DNA of 64,000 bases from Gilvibacter sp. SZ-19 (GTDB lineage: Bacteria > Bacteroidota > Bacteroidia > Flavobacteriales > Flavobacteriaceae): NCBI RefSeq assembly GCF_002163875.1, contig NZ_CP019333.1:1556864-1620863 (forward strand). Direction: 5' to 3'. Made by a program: the position numbers and the translations under genes. The notes below the pieces were generated by a model. That model was given only the letters and a program-made list of their open reading frames with translations. It searched no databases and was not told where the DNA came from. Every line of letters begins with the position of its first letter. Within the stretch, counting starts at the first letter, position 1. Below are positions 1 to 7,289 of the stretch, one piece after another.

Positions 1-1
1 G

Positions 2-1138
2 GCGGTCCGCGAACTCTATCCGGATTACAAATACAAAACTAAAGGGCAGCGTGCACTTATTGTGGCAGAGGTTCTCTTGTCAGAAAAGGGCCTGAACTTT
101 GCTCGTTTACCTAAAGGGCTAATCCCATTCCACAAATACAACAAGCACTTCACAACCGCTTTTGAAGAGCAACTTTATGAAGGTTGCTTCTATGCAGCTA
201 ATCGCGATGAGGTCTTTGTTCATTTCACCTTTGCTCCGATACATGTGGAGTATTTCAAAGAGGCGTTTGAGAGTATAAAGAGTCGCGTTGAAAAAAAGAC
301 CAAGAAGGAGGTGCATGTTTCGTATTCCTTTCAAAAGAGCTCTACAGATACCATAGCGGTAGATATCAACAATGAGCCCATTCGCGATAAGGAGGGGAAA
401 CTAGTATTTCGTCCTGCGGGTCACGGAGCGCTATTAGAAAACTTAAACGAGATCAATGCCGATGTTGTTTTCATTAAGAATATAGACAATGTCATTGCAG
501 AAGAATACGTAGAAGAGATCTCTGGCTACAAGAAAATGTTAGCCGGAAAGCTGTTGTGGTTGCAACATAAGATCCATCATTATGTGAAAGAGTTGCGGCA
601 AGAGGAGATAGACCCGGAACTAGTTACCGAGGTAAAATCCTTTATGTGGAACGAGCTCAATATTAAAGATGTGAGCAACAGTATTTTGCATTTGCTGAGT
701 TTACTGAACAGACCTACCCGCGTATGTGGTATGGTAAAAAATACAGGATCTCCTGGCGGAGGACCGTTTTGGGTTGTGGATAAAGATGGCGTGCAGTCCT
801 TGCAAATTGTAGAATCTGCACAGATAGATCTCAAAGATCCATCGCAGCGCAATATATTCCACGAGTCAACCCACTTTAATCCGGTAGATCTGGTTTGCGG
901 GGTTCGCGATTACAAAGGAGACAAGTTTGATCTTTCTGCCTTTACCGACCCGAATACCGGTTTTATTACCCATAAGGACAAAGACGGTAATATTGTAAAA
1001 GCCTTAGAATTGCCAGGATTGTGGAACGGGTCCATGGCACATTGGAATACCATCTTTGTAGAAGTTCCTCTATTGACCTTTAACCCGGTTAAGACGGTCA
1101 ACGATCTCTTACAACGCGAGCACCGACCCAATATGTAA
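2..1138 (+). CDS. DUF4301 family protein (C-terminal part, 5' end outside window)
   Basis: The reading frame is open from base 2, so the gene begins left of the window; a GTG at 62 is only an internal codon. The 378 visible residues match the C-terminal part of DUF4301 proteins, which are common in Bacteroidota, usually exceed 500 residues and have no established function. The most telling stretch is RVCGMVKNTGSPGGGPFWV, followed by QIDLKDPSQ and a HFNPVDLVC block. The N-terminal part, which in this family looks nucleotidyltransferase-like, cannot be seen. The stop codon overlaps the arfB start (TAATG), so the two are probably translationally coupled. The family call rests on remembered sequence character, not a search. 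Confidence 0.8.
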   Translation, partial: AVRELYPDYKYKTKGQRALIVAEVLLSEKGLNFARLPKGLIPFHKYNKHFTTAFEEQLYEGCFYAANRDEVFVHFTFAPIHVEYFKEAFESIKSRVEKKTKKEVHVSYSFQKSSTDTIAVDINNEPIRDKEGKLVFRPAGHGALLENLNEINADVVFIKNIDNVIAEEYVEEISGYKKMLAGKLLWLQHKIHHYVKELRQEEIDPELVTEVKSFMWNELNIKDVSNSILHLLSLLNRPTRVCGMVKNTGSPGGGPFWVVDKDGVQSLQIVESAQIDLKDPSQRNIFHESTHFNPVDLVCGVRDYKGDKFDLSAFTDPNTGFITHKDKDGNIVKALELPGLWNGSMAHWNTIFVEVPLLTFNPVKTVNDLLQREHRPNM

Positions 1139-1539
1139 TGGATAGAGCGCAACTCTTAAGCGAATTACATTTTAAGATGGCTCGCTCCAGTGGCTCTGGA
1201 GGGCAGCATGTCAATAAGGTTGCGACCAAAGTTGTTTTAAGCTTTAATCTGTATGACTCTTTGGGTTTAACCGAAGATGAGAAAACGCTCTTAAAAACCC
1301 GTCTGGCTTCAAGGCTAACTTCCAACGGGCAATTGCAATTGCACTGCGGAGAGACCAGGAGTCAAGTTCGAAATAAGCGTTTGGTGATTCAACGTTTCTT
1401 TAACCTCTTGCAGCAAGGATTAAAGACAGAAAAAACGCGCAAAGCGACTCGCATACCACGAGCGGTTAAGCAAAAGCGCAGCGAAGACAAAAAACGACAA
1501 TCGCAAAAAAAAGCAGATCGTCGTCCTCCGCAAATCTAG
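1138..1539 (+). CDS. arfB: Alternative ribosome-rescue factor B (peptidyl-tRNA hydrolase ArfB)
   Basis: This 133-residue protein has the catalytic GGQ tripeptide of class I release factors at residues 21-23, inside GSGGQHVNKVATKV, and a strongly basic tail from about residue 95 (TRKATRIPRAVKQKR). That layout (GGQ domain alone, no stop-codon-recognition domain, basic C-terminal extension) is diagnostic of ArfB/YaeJ. In characterised members the tail lies in the empty mRNA channel of stalled ribosomes and the GGQ loop hydrolyses the peptidyl-tRNA ester. Length matches the family. The start overlaps the stop of the preceding gene by one base. A promoter for the next transcript begins 9 bases after the stop. 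Confidence 0.93.
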   Translation: MDRAQLLSELHFKMARSSGSGGQHVNKVATKVVLSFNLYDSLGLTEDEKTLLKTRLASRLTSNGQLQLHCGETRSQVRNKRLVIQRFFNLLQQGLKTEKTRKATRIPRAVKQKRSEDKKRQSQKKADRRPPQI

Positions 1540-1547
1540 TTTCTCCT

Positions 1548-1555
1548 TATCTTTG
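1548..1555 (+). promoter_or_regulatory. Bacteroidota -7 promoter element for the TPP riboswitch transcript
   Basis: TATCTTTG is a perfect match to the TAnnTTTG -7 consensus of Bacteroidota. Transcription would start near 1561-1563, directly before the 5' strand of the aptamer's P1 helix. No convincing -33 TTG is visible. Confidence 0.75.
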
Positions 1556-1563
1556 TATCACGA

Positions 1564-1658
1564 TCTCAACAAAGGGGTGCTTTGTTTAAAAACAAGGCTG
1601 AGATTATACCCATTGAACCTGGAACGGGTAATGCCGTTTAGGAAGCCGAACGTTAAGA
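1564..1658 (+). promoter_or_regulatory. TPP riboswitch (THI element)
   Basis: The conserved core of the thiamine pyrophosphate aptamer is present in order: GGGGTGC (1574-1580), GGCTGAGATTATACCC (1597-1611), TTGAACCTG (1613-1621), GGGTAATGCCG (1626-1636) and TAGGAA (1639-1644). A closing P1 helix can form between TCTCAAC (1564-1570) and GTTAAGA (1652-1658) with one mismatch. Only 6 nt separate P1 from the terminator stem, with 1658 shared. It sits in the leader of the TonB-dependent receptor gene, which suggests that TPP represses outer-membrane uptake of thiamine or a precursor. Confidence 0.93.
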
Positions 1659-1679
1659 AAACGTCCAGTGGACGTTTTT
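1658..1679 (+). terminator. Riboswitch expression-platform terminator
   Basis: A 9-bp stem, AAAACGTCC (1658-1666) with GGACGTTTT (1670-1678), a 3-nt loop and a run of U form an intrinsic terminator immediately after the TPP aptamer. An alternative helix, ACGTT (1650-1654) with AACGT (1660-1664), would use both the P1 3' strand and the terminator 5' strand. That is the mutually exclusive arrangement expected of an attenuator. Confidence 0.75.
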
Positions 1680-1940
1680 AGTGAGGTGCTGGCTTGTCGC
1701 GTTGGATGTTTTAGTTCGATTTTGAACAAATGCCTTTGCGCGCGCTTTGTGATGAATATTTCAAATCAGAGATGAACCTAGTTATTGGTTGAAAGCCGTA
1801 GCTCGACGATCGAATGTTGTTGTTCTTGATGCGAATCTGGAACCCCAATTCAATGGCCTGCATCCGCAGAAAAAACTTTAACCAACACCGAATAATCGCC
1901 TCTTTTTATTCGCCTAAAACGGATACGTATCCAAAGACGA
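1680..1940 (+). other. Long leader between attenuator and TonB receptor, no gene seen
   Basis: This 261-nt stretch separates the attenuator from the receptor ATG. I see no TAnnTTTG promoter and no second aptamer. A 65-codon frame from 1814 runs into the receptor gene in another frame and shows no protein character. It is most likely untranslated leader. Confidence 0.5.
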
Positions 1941-4115
1941 ATGAAACGCTTAATGGTCGTGCTATTTGCAGGAATGACTACCTGGATGGCACAAGCACAA
2001 ACAGTAATTGACACGACAAAAGTAGAAGCTCTAGATGAGGTTCTGGTTAAATCTGTTCGGGTAGAGGCGGACTCGCCAATTACCCACAGTAATGTCACCA
2101 AAGAGGAACTGGCCCCTCGCAACTTAGGTCAAGACATTCCTATTCTTTTAAATTATCTACCCGGGGTGGTGACCAACAGTGATGCCGGGGCAGGTGTGGG
2201 TTATACCGGAATTCGCGTCCGTGGTAGTGATGCTTCTCGTGTGAACGTTACCTTGAACGGAATCCCTTTTAACGATGCCGAGAGTCAAGGGACCTTTTGG
2301 GTAAATCTGCCGGACTTTGCATCTTCTGTAGAGAATCTGCAGTTACAGCGTGGGGTAGGGACTTCTTCTAACGGTTCTGGCGCTTTCGGTGCGAGCTTGA
2401 ATATTTTGACGGACGCTGTCTCAGAAGAAGCCAACGGAGAATTTGCGAATTCGTTCGGGTCTTTCAATACCAGAAAACACACCTTGAAGTTCTCTACCGG
2501 GTTGCTCAATGGCAAATGGGAGATAGCTGGGCGTTTATCTAATATTACTTCGGATGGGTATATAGACCGAGCCACTTCCGATCTAAAATCCTATTTCTTA
2601 CAAGCGGCTTATGTGGGCGACAACACCTTGATCAAGGCCTTGGCCTTTGGAGGTCGTGAATTGACATACCAGGCCTATTTTGGGATCGATAGAGAAACTC
2701 TTGAGACCAATAGAACGTTTAACCCGGTAGGGCAGTTCACCGATGCCAATGGGAACACACAGTTTTACGATAATGAGGTAGATGATTATGCGCAAGATCA
2801 CTATCAACTGCATTGGAACCAGCGTTTTGATAACAACTGGTCTGCTACGGTTGGGCTTAACTATACCTATGGTCGCGGATTCTTTGAGCAGTATCGCGAA
2901 GATGAAGATTTCGAGACCTACGGATTTACACCAATTGAACTCGGGGGTGAAGTTATCAATACCACAGATTTGGTGCGTCGCCGATGGTTGGATAACGACT
3001 ATTACGTGGTCAATACTTCTGTAAACTACAAGGACAACTCTGTAGATATTGTTGGTGGTTTCTTTTACAGTTACTACGGAGGAGATCACTTTGGAGAAGT
3101 AATTTGGGCGCAGAATGCTGGTGGTTCTCAACTGCGTGACCGTTACTACTTCGGAACAGGAACCAAGAACGAGTTCACCACTTTTGCCAAGGCCACTTAT
3201 CGCATTGATGAGCAGTGGACAGTCTTTGCCGATCTGCAAGGCCGATTCATCGATTATCAGGCAGACGGAACCACTTCAGATCTCATAGCATTGAACGTTG
3301 ATGATAACTTCAGCTTTTTCAATCCTAAGGCTGGTGCGAGCTATAAACTCAACAGCAATGATCAGCTGTATGCTTCTTATGGACGAGCAAATAGAGAACC
3401 AAGACGTGCAGATTACGAAAATGGCGTGACCACTGCAGAGACCCTAGACGACTTTGAACTCGGATGGCGTCATACCGACAGCAAGAACAGCTTTAGCGCC
3501 AATGCTTATTTTATGAACTATCGCAACCAATTGGTGCTTACGGGAGCTTTAGACGATGTAGGCCAACCTATTCGTGCCACTAGTGGAAAAAGCTACCGCC
3601 TAGGTTTGGAAGTTGAGGCTAATTTGCAAATTGCTCCTAAATTGAACTGGAGACCCAATATTGCACTCAGCAGCAATAAAAACCAAGATTTTACGACCTC
3701 ACGTGACGGAGAGTTGGTAAATCTGGGAACTACCAACATTTCGTATTCTCCAGAGCTTATCGCGGGAAGCATATTGACCTATATGCCACAAGAGGATCTG
3801 CAGATCAGCTTTTTGAGTAAATACGTGAGCGAACAATATATGGGGAATATCGACAGTGAGGCTTCGCTTTTGGATTCCTTTTTTGTAAACGACTTGAACA
3901 TCAGCTACAGTTGGGAGACTGCCCCACTGGTAGAGCGCATTGTATTTAGTGGTTTGGTGAACAATATATTCAACGTGGAGTATGTGTCTAATGGCTATTT
4001 CTTCACTTTTGACGATGACTTTAGTAATCCCGGAACCGTGACAACCATTGAAGGTGCTGGATTTTTCCCCCAGGCGACCATTAATTTCTTAGTGGGCGCG
4101 AGTATCCAGTTCTAA
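1941..4115 (+). CDS. TonB-dependent outer-membrane receptor, probably for thiamine or a precursor
   Basis: The 724-residue protein has a signal peptide (residues 1-19, ending MAQA), a short N-terminal region containing a TonB-box-like LDEVLVKSVR (about 31-40), a plug domain (GYTGIRVRGSDASRVNVTLNGIPFND near 90-115) and a long beta-barrel ending in the terminal F needed for BAM-dependent insertion. It lacks the carboxypeptidase-regulatory-like N-terminal domain of SusC-type receptors, so it looks like a classical micronutrient receptor. The substrate is inferred from the TPP riboswitch in its leader. TPP-controlled outer-membrane receptors are a recognised class in Bacteroidota, but nothing in the barrel proves thiamine. 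The gene overlaps the convergent lipoprotein gene by 4 bases. Confidence 0.88.
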   Translation: MKRLMVVLFAGMTTWMAQAQTVIDTTKVEALDEVLVKSVRVEADSPITHSNVTKEELAPRNLGQDIPILLNYLPGVVTNSDAGAGVGYTGIRVRGSDASRVNVTLNGIPFNDAESQGTFWVNLPDFASSVENLQLQRGVGTSSNGSGAFGASLNILTDAVSEEANGEFANSFGSFNTRKHTLKFSTGLLNGKWEIAGRLSNITSDGYIDRATSDLKSYFLQAAYVGDNTLIKALAFGGRELTYQAYFGIDRETLETNRTFNPVGQFTDANGNTQFYDNEVDDYAQDHYQLHWNQRFDNNWSATVGLNYTYGRGFFEQYREDEDFETYGFTPIELGGEVINTTDLVRRRWLDNDYYVVNTSVNYKDNSVDIVGGFFYSYYGGDHFGEVIWAQNAGGSQLRDRYYFGTGTKNEFTTFAKATYRIDEQWTVFADLQGRFIDYQADGTTSDLIALNVDDNFSFFNPKAGASYKLNSNDQLYASYGRANREPRRADYENGVTTAETLDDFELGWRHTDSKNSFSANAYFMNYRNQLVLTGALDDVGQPIRATSGKSYRLGLEVEANLQIAPKLNWRPNIALSSNKNQDFTTSRDGELVNLGTTNISYSPELIAGSILTYMPQEDLQISFLSKYVSEQYMGNIDSEASLLDSFFVNDLNISYSWETAPLVERIVFSGLVNNIFNVEYVSNGYFFTFDDDFSNPGTVTTIEGAGFFPQATINFLVGASIQF

Positions 4116-4549
4116 TTATTGATGGTAAGTTGATCTCCGGATCTAGAAATACGGTAGGCGAGCATAGGGTATTGCCCTTCGCCTGCCGTTAATTGTCCGG
4201 TAATTATATTGTACTGATTGCCATTACAAGGGCAAGTAGCTGTAAGCCCATCCACGGTCATGGTAGAACAATCGCTTAAAGGTGTATTAGGGCAAGCGAT
4301 CTCAAAGGCTGTATACTGACTGTTGTCAATGTTGTAGATCACTATGCCGCGAATTCCTTGTAAGCCGGTTACAAAGGAATTACCAGGAAAGTTCAAAGGG
4401 TTGTACTGCGGAAGGTTCAGATCTAAAGTGAGATTTACGTTAATGTTGGGAAGATTCGGATTGGCGCGCAGCGGGCCATCGTCGCCACTGCATCCGGCGC
4501 TCATCAAACCAACAACCATTGCGTAAAGTACAAATCTGAATGCTTTCAT
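4112..4549 (-). CDS. Rieske-fold-like lipoprotein with altered cluster ligands
   Basis: A 145-residue predicted lipoprotein: signal peptide with lipobox MSAGC (Cys20), then a mature domain whose second half resembles a Rieske fold, with ACPNTPLSDC followed by ATCPCNGNQYNI. Canonical Rieske proteins have C-x-H and C-x-x-H; here the expected histidine positions are occupied by Asn (CPN and CPCNG), so a normal [2Fe-2S] cluster is unlikely although several cysteines remain. It is convergent with the TonB receptor gene (4-base overlap). Homologues in flavobacteria are usually annotated as Rieske proteins or hypothetical lipoproteins. Function unknown. Confidence 0.7.
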   Translation of the reverse strand: MKAFRFVLYAMVVGLMSAGCSGDDGPLRANPNLPNINVNLTLDLNLPQYNPLNFPGNSFVTGLQGIRGIVIYNIDNSQYTAFEIACPNTPLSDCSTMTVDGLTATCPCNGNQYNIITGQLTAGEGQYPMLAYRISRSGDQLTINN

Positions 4550-4633
4550 TTTTTATAACAATTTATTAGCCTTGACTATTAAACTCAAGGGAGTGCAAAT
4601 TAGTGTATTCTGACTGAAAATTTAAAAATTTAG

Positions 4634-4641
4634 TATCTTTA
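4634..4641 (+). promoter_or_regulatory. Probable greA promoter -7 element
   Basis: TATCTTTA differs from TAnnTTTG only at the last base. The predicted start of transcription (about 4647) falls at the foot of the hairpin at 4648-4670. Confidence 0.5.
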
Positions 4642-4647
4642 CCAACG

Positions 4648-4705
4648 AAATCCCGTGCTGCATGGGATTTTTTGTGTTTTTTGAACAGGCGCCCTCTACA
4701 GGGCG
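4648..4705 (+). promoter_or_regulatory. Two hairpins in the greA leader
   Basis: Hairpin 1 pairs AAATCCCGTG (4648-4657) with CATGGGATTT (4661-4670), including one G-U, and runs into six T. Hairpin 2 pairs CGCCCT (4690-4695) with AGGGCG (4700-4705). The first looks like a terminator but lies so close to the predicted transcription start that it may instead be a 5' stabilising or attenuating structure. Confidence 0.5.
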
Positions 4706-4721
4706 TTAAAAGAATGAAGTT

Positions 4722-5201
4722 ATGAGTAATGTATCCTATTACACCGCAGAAGGATTAAAGAAACTACGTGAGGAGCTCAATCACCTCAAAGATGTAGAGC
4801 GTCCTAAGGCTTCTCAGGCTATTGCCGAGGCCAGAGATAAGGGAGACCTTTCTGAAAATGCCGAATACGATGCTGCCAAAGAAGCGCAGGGTTTGTTGGA
4901 AATGCGAATTTCCAAGCTAGAAGAGACCTTAGCCGGAGCCCGACTTATCGACGAATCTCAGTTAGACACATCGAAAGTATTGGTGCACTCTACTGTTACC
5001 ATTAAGAACACAGCGAACAATGCTAAGATGACCTATAAGTTGGTTGCTCAAAGTGAGGCCGATCTAAAAAGCGGAAAGATCTCTGTAGATTCGCCTATAG
5101 GCAAGGGGCTTTTGGGTAAGAAAGTAGGCGAAATTGCCGAGGTTCAAGTGCCAAATGGCGCTGTGAAGTTTGAGATCATGGAGATCACCAGAGGAGCATA
5201 G
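4722..5201 (+). CDS. greA: Transcript-cleavage factor GreA
   Basis: GreA enters the secondary channel of backtracked RNA polymerase and stimulates cleavage of the 3' RNA end. The 159-residue protein has the normal length and both domains: an N-terminal antiparallel coiled coil whose tip carries the acidic pair D42/E45 in [16 protein letters not shown], and a C-terminal FKBP-like domain with [18 protein letters not shown]. The gene stands alone, preceded by a leader with two hairpins and followed by a strong intrinsic terminator. Confidence is high because the acidic tip and the C-terminal motif both match the family. Confidence 0.97.
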   Translation: MSNVSYYTAEGLKKLREELNHLKDVERPKASQAIAEARDKGDLSENAEYDAAKEAQGLLEMRISKLEETLAGARLIDESQLDTSKVLVHSTVTIKNTANNAKMTYKLVAQSEADLKSGKISVDSPIGKGLLGKKVGEIAEVQVPNGAVKFEIMEITRGA

Positions 5202-5223
5202 ATCCTGCTACATAAAGTATATG

Positions 5224-5250
5224 GCCTCGTTCTTTAACGGGGCTTTTTTA
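5224..5250 (+). terminator. Intrinsic terminator after greA
   Basis: The 8-bp stem GCCTCGTT/AACGGGGC (one T-G pair), loop CTTT and seven T form a clear terminator between greA and the HIT gene. Confidence 0.85.
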
Positions 5251-5285
5251 TTTCCTATTTTTAGGTTCCTATAAACAACCGACCT

Positions 5286-5678
5286 ATGGCCAGTATCTTT
5301 ACCAAGATCGTTAAAGGCGAGATCCCTTCTTATAAGATCGCCGAAACCGACGAATTCTATGCATTCTTAGATATTAATCCTAATGCCAAAGGGCATACCC
5401 TGTGCATTCCCAAAAAAGAAGTCGACAAGATCTTTGATCTGGACCAAGAGACCTACCAAGGCCTTATGGCATTCTCTCGAGAAATAGCTTTGGCTATAGG
5501 CAAGGCTATTCCGTGTAAACGCGTTGGAATGTCCGTGATTGGTCTGGAAGTTCCGCACGTTCATGTGCATCTTATTCCTTTAAATCACATGGGCGAGATG
5601 ACCTTTGCAGAAAAGGTAAACTTGAGTCAAGAGGAGTTTGAAGCCACTGCTGCGGCTATTCGCGATCAGCTCAAATAA
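5286..5678 (+). CDS. HIT-family nucleotide hydrolase
   Basis: The 130-residue protein carries the histidine triad HVHVHLIP (H91, H93, H95) near its C-terminus and the N-terminal signature IFTKIVKGEIPSYKIAETDEF typical of the HINT branch. These enzymes hydrolyse purine nucleoside phosphoramidates or related nucleotide adducts in the cytosol; the physiological substrate in bacteria is usually unclear. A near-consensus -7 element (TATTTTTA at 5256-5263) lies upstream. The 3' end overlaps the convergent zinc-ribbon gene by 13 bases. Confidence 0.93.
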   Translation: MASIFTKIVKGEIPSYKIAETDEFYAFLDINPNAKGHTLCIPKKEVDKIFDLDQETYQGLMAFSREIALAIGKAIPCKRVGMSVIGLEVPHVHVHLIPLNHMGEMTFAEKVNLSQEEFEATAAAIRDQLK

Positions 5679-6016
5679 TTCACTCCAAATACAACTGCGG
5701 TCGCTACCAAAGCAATCCCTGCAAGCATTACGATCAAGGCAAGAGGCTTCCAATGCCGTTTAGAAGAGCGCATCTTAGTGCTCTTTTTGTGATAGTCGTA
5801 AACTCTTTCAATATCTGGGGTCCAAGAGACCGGGAAGATCTCCGTTTCACATTTGGTGCAATACATTTTAGAGCTCAGCTCATCAAGAAACCGCTTATAC
5901 CAGCGGCCGTTCACATAGGGCTGATAGAATTCTACCATCAGTCCGTCTGTGGTATAACACTCCGGACAGTTGGTTTTAAGCTCTGCTTTTCGAATTAATT
6001 TTGGCGTGCTGGTCAT
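5666..6016 (-). CDS. Zinc-ribbon protein with C-terminal membrane anchor
   Basis: I do not recognise a named family. The 116-residue product has two CxxC pairs (C17/C20 in NCPEC, C53/C56 in YCTKC) that can form a four-cysteine zinc ribbon, a basic linker, and one transmembrane helix at about residues 91-113, so the ribbon should face the cytosol if the C-terminus is outside. It follows the histidine kinase gene on the same strand with an 11-base gap, so the two are likely co-transcribed. The pairing suggests a regulatory or membrane-stress context, but that is inference. Confidence 0.7.
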   Translation of the reverse strand: MTSTPKLIRKAELKTNCPECYTTDGLMVEFYQPYVNGRWYKRFLDELSSKMYCTKCETEIFPVSWTPDIERVYDYHKKSTKMRSSKRHWKPLALIVMLAGIALVATAVVFGVNYLS

Positions 6017-6027
6017 AGGGGCGATTT

Positions 6028-7182
6028 TTAAAGACGTTTAAGCTGTATTTCCATAGTGGTACCTACATCTGGTTGGCTTTTAAGCACTCTTATATTGCCT
6101 TCGTGATATTCTTCTATTATGCGTTTGGCCAGTGATAAGCCCAAGCCCCAACCGCGTTTTTTGGTCGTAAAGCCAGGGGTAAAAATCTTCTTGAAGTCTC
6201 TTTTCGGAATTCCTTTCCCGGTATCAGTGATGTGTATGGTTACGGTTTTGGGTTGTTCGCTGATTTCTATGCTGATGGTACCCTTACCTTTCATAGCATC
6301 GATGCCGTTTTTTACCAAATTCTCAACGGTCCAGCCAAAAAGTTGCTCGTTGAGCATCACAGGGATCTTTTTCTGAGGCAGATCCAATTGGAAATTGATC
6401 AGCTTAGAAGTTCTGGCCTTGAGATAGTCGTAGGCCAACTGGGTTTCTTTAACCACATCCCGTTCTTCTAAATTGGGTTTGGAGCCTACTTTAGAGAATC
6501 TTTCGGTAATGGTTTGTAGGCGTCGAATGTCCTTTTCTATTTCTGCGATATAGGCCGGATTCGTGTTCTCTGACTTCAAGATCTCTGTCCATCCCACAAG
6601 AGAAGATAACGGCGTGCCGATCTGGTGGGCCGTTTCTTTAGCCATTCCTGCCCAGAGCTTATTCTGTTCGGCCGATTTAGTGGTCTGGTAAAAGAAATAA
6701 ATGAATCCCACAAAAAGTAGAATGACCAGCAAAATAGCCAATGGATAGTATTTTACTTTGTTAATGATCGGGGCGTTTCCGTAGTAGATGGTGTTCAACA
6801 CTTCGCCTTCAAAACGCGTTTCTATAGGCGAGTTGGTTTGCTTGAACTGTTCCACCATTCGCTCTATCTCTGCTCTGCTGAGTTGTGCCCCTTCGGGTAT
6901 ATTGCTTAGATCGTAGGAGTCTCCTTTGTGGGTATAGAGAATAAGCGGTGTAGTGGTATTGCTTCTAATGACCTCAATGATGAGCGGGCTCTGGTCTGTG
7001 CCGAGCTCATCGGTACTGGTCTCCGCCATTTCTTGTAAGGCCTTGGCAAAGATCTGCATCTTGTCGCGTTCGTTGTCTTTGAGCTGATTGTAGAACAGAT
7101 AGGTGTTGTAACCAACTATCCCTACAATGACCAAAGTGAACACGATGATCGCCCTGCGCGTAAAACGAGTATTTATCTCCAT
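6028..7182 (-). CDS. Membrane sensor histidine kinase without adjacent response regulator
   Basis: The 384-residue protein has two transmembrane helices (about 11-31 and 146-166) flanking a roughly 115-residue extracytoplasmic sensor domain. Then come a dimerisation/phosphoacceptor region with H186 in ETAHQIGTPLSSL, an N-box with N292 in VENLVKNGIDAMKG, and glycine boxes at 319-348 (DTGKGIP, GWGLGLSLAKR). All residues for autophosphorylation are present. No HAMP or PAS domain is evident. No response regulator lies beside it; the only likely operon partner is the zinc-ribbon membrane protein downstream. The stimulus is unknown. Confidence 0.92.
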   Translation of the reverse strand: MEINTRFTRRAIIVFTLVIVGIVGYNTYLFYNQLKDNERDKMQIFAKALQEMAETSTDELGTDQSPLIIEVIRSNTTTPLILYTHKGDSYDLSNIPEGAQLSRAEIERMVEQFKQTNSPIETRFEGEVLNTIYYGNAPIINKVKYYPLAILLVILLFVGFIYFFYQTTKSAEQNKLWAGMAKETAHQIGTPLSSLVGWTEILKSENTNPAYIAEIEKDIRRLQTITERFSKVGSKPNLEERDVVKETQLAYDYLKARTSKLINFQLDLPQKKIPVMLNEQLFGWTVENLVKNGIDAMKGKGTISIEISEQPKTVTIHITDTGKGIPKRDFKKIFTPGFTTKKRGWGLGLSLAKRIIEEYHEGNIRVLKSQPDVGTTMEIQLKRL

Positions 7183-7276
7183 AGCCTGAGCTGTCTCTGG
7201 CTAAATATAATGCAATTATGTTGAAATTATTGCACGGATTTAACCCCCTTTTTTATGATTCCCCTAGTAGAATAAT

Positions 7277-7284
7277 TACCTTTG
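7277..7284 (+). promoter_or_regulatory. Promoter -7 element of the flavin reductase gene
   Basis: TACCTTTG matches TAnnTTTG perfectly and ends only 5 bases before the ATG at 7290, implying a leaderless or nearly leaderless mRNA. It also argues against an upstream in-frame start at 7218. Confidence 0.7.
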
Positions 7285-7289
7285 TAGCT

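Noticed and set aside
1814-2011. 65-codon frame in the leader before the TonB receptor
   Set aside because: It overlaps the receptor signal peptide in another frame and has no upstream promoter or conserved character.
2598-3239. 213-codon minus-strand frame inside the TonB receptor
   Set aside because: Antisense shadow of a well-supported gene with no start signal or recognisable domain.
7218-7289. Upstream start of the flavin reductase
   Set aside because: The extra 24 residues would cover the perfect promoter TACCTTTG, and the family normally begins near MLTIHPE.
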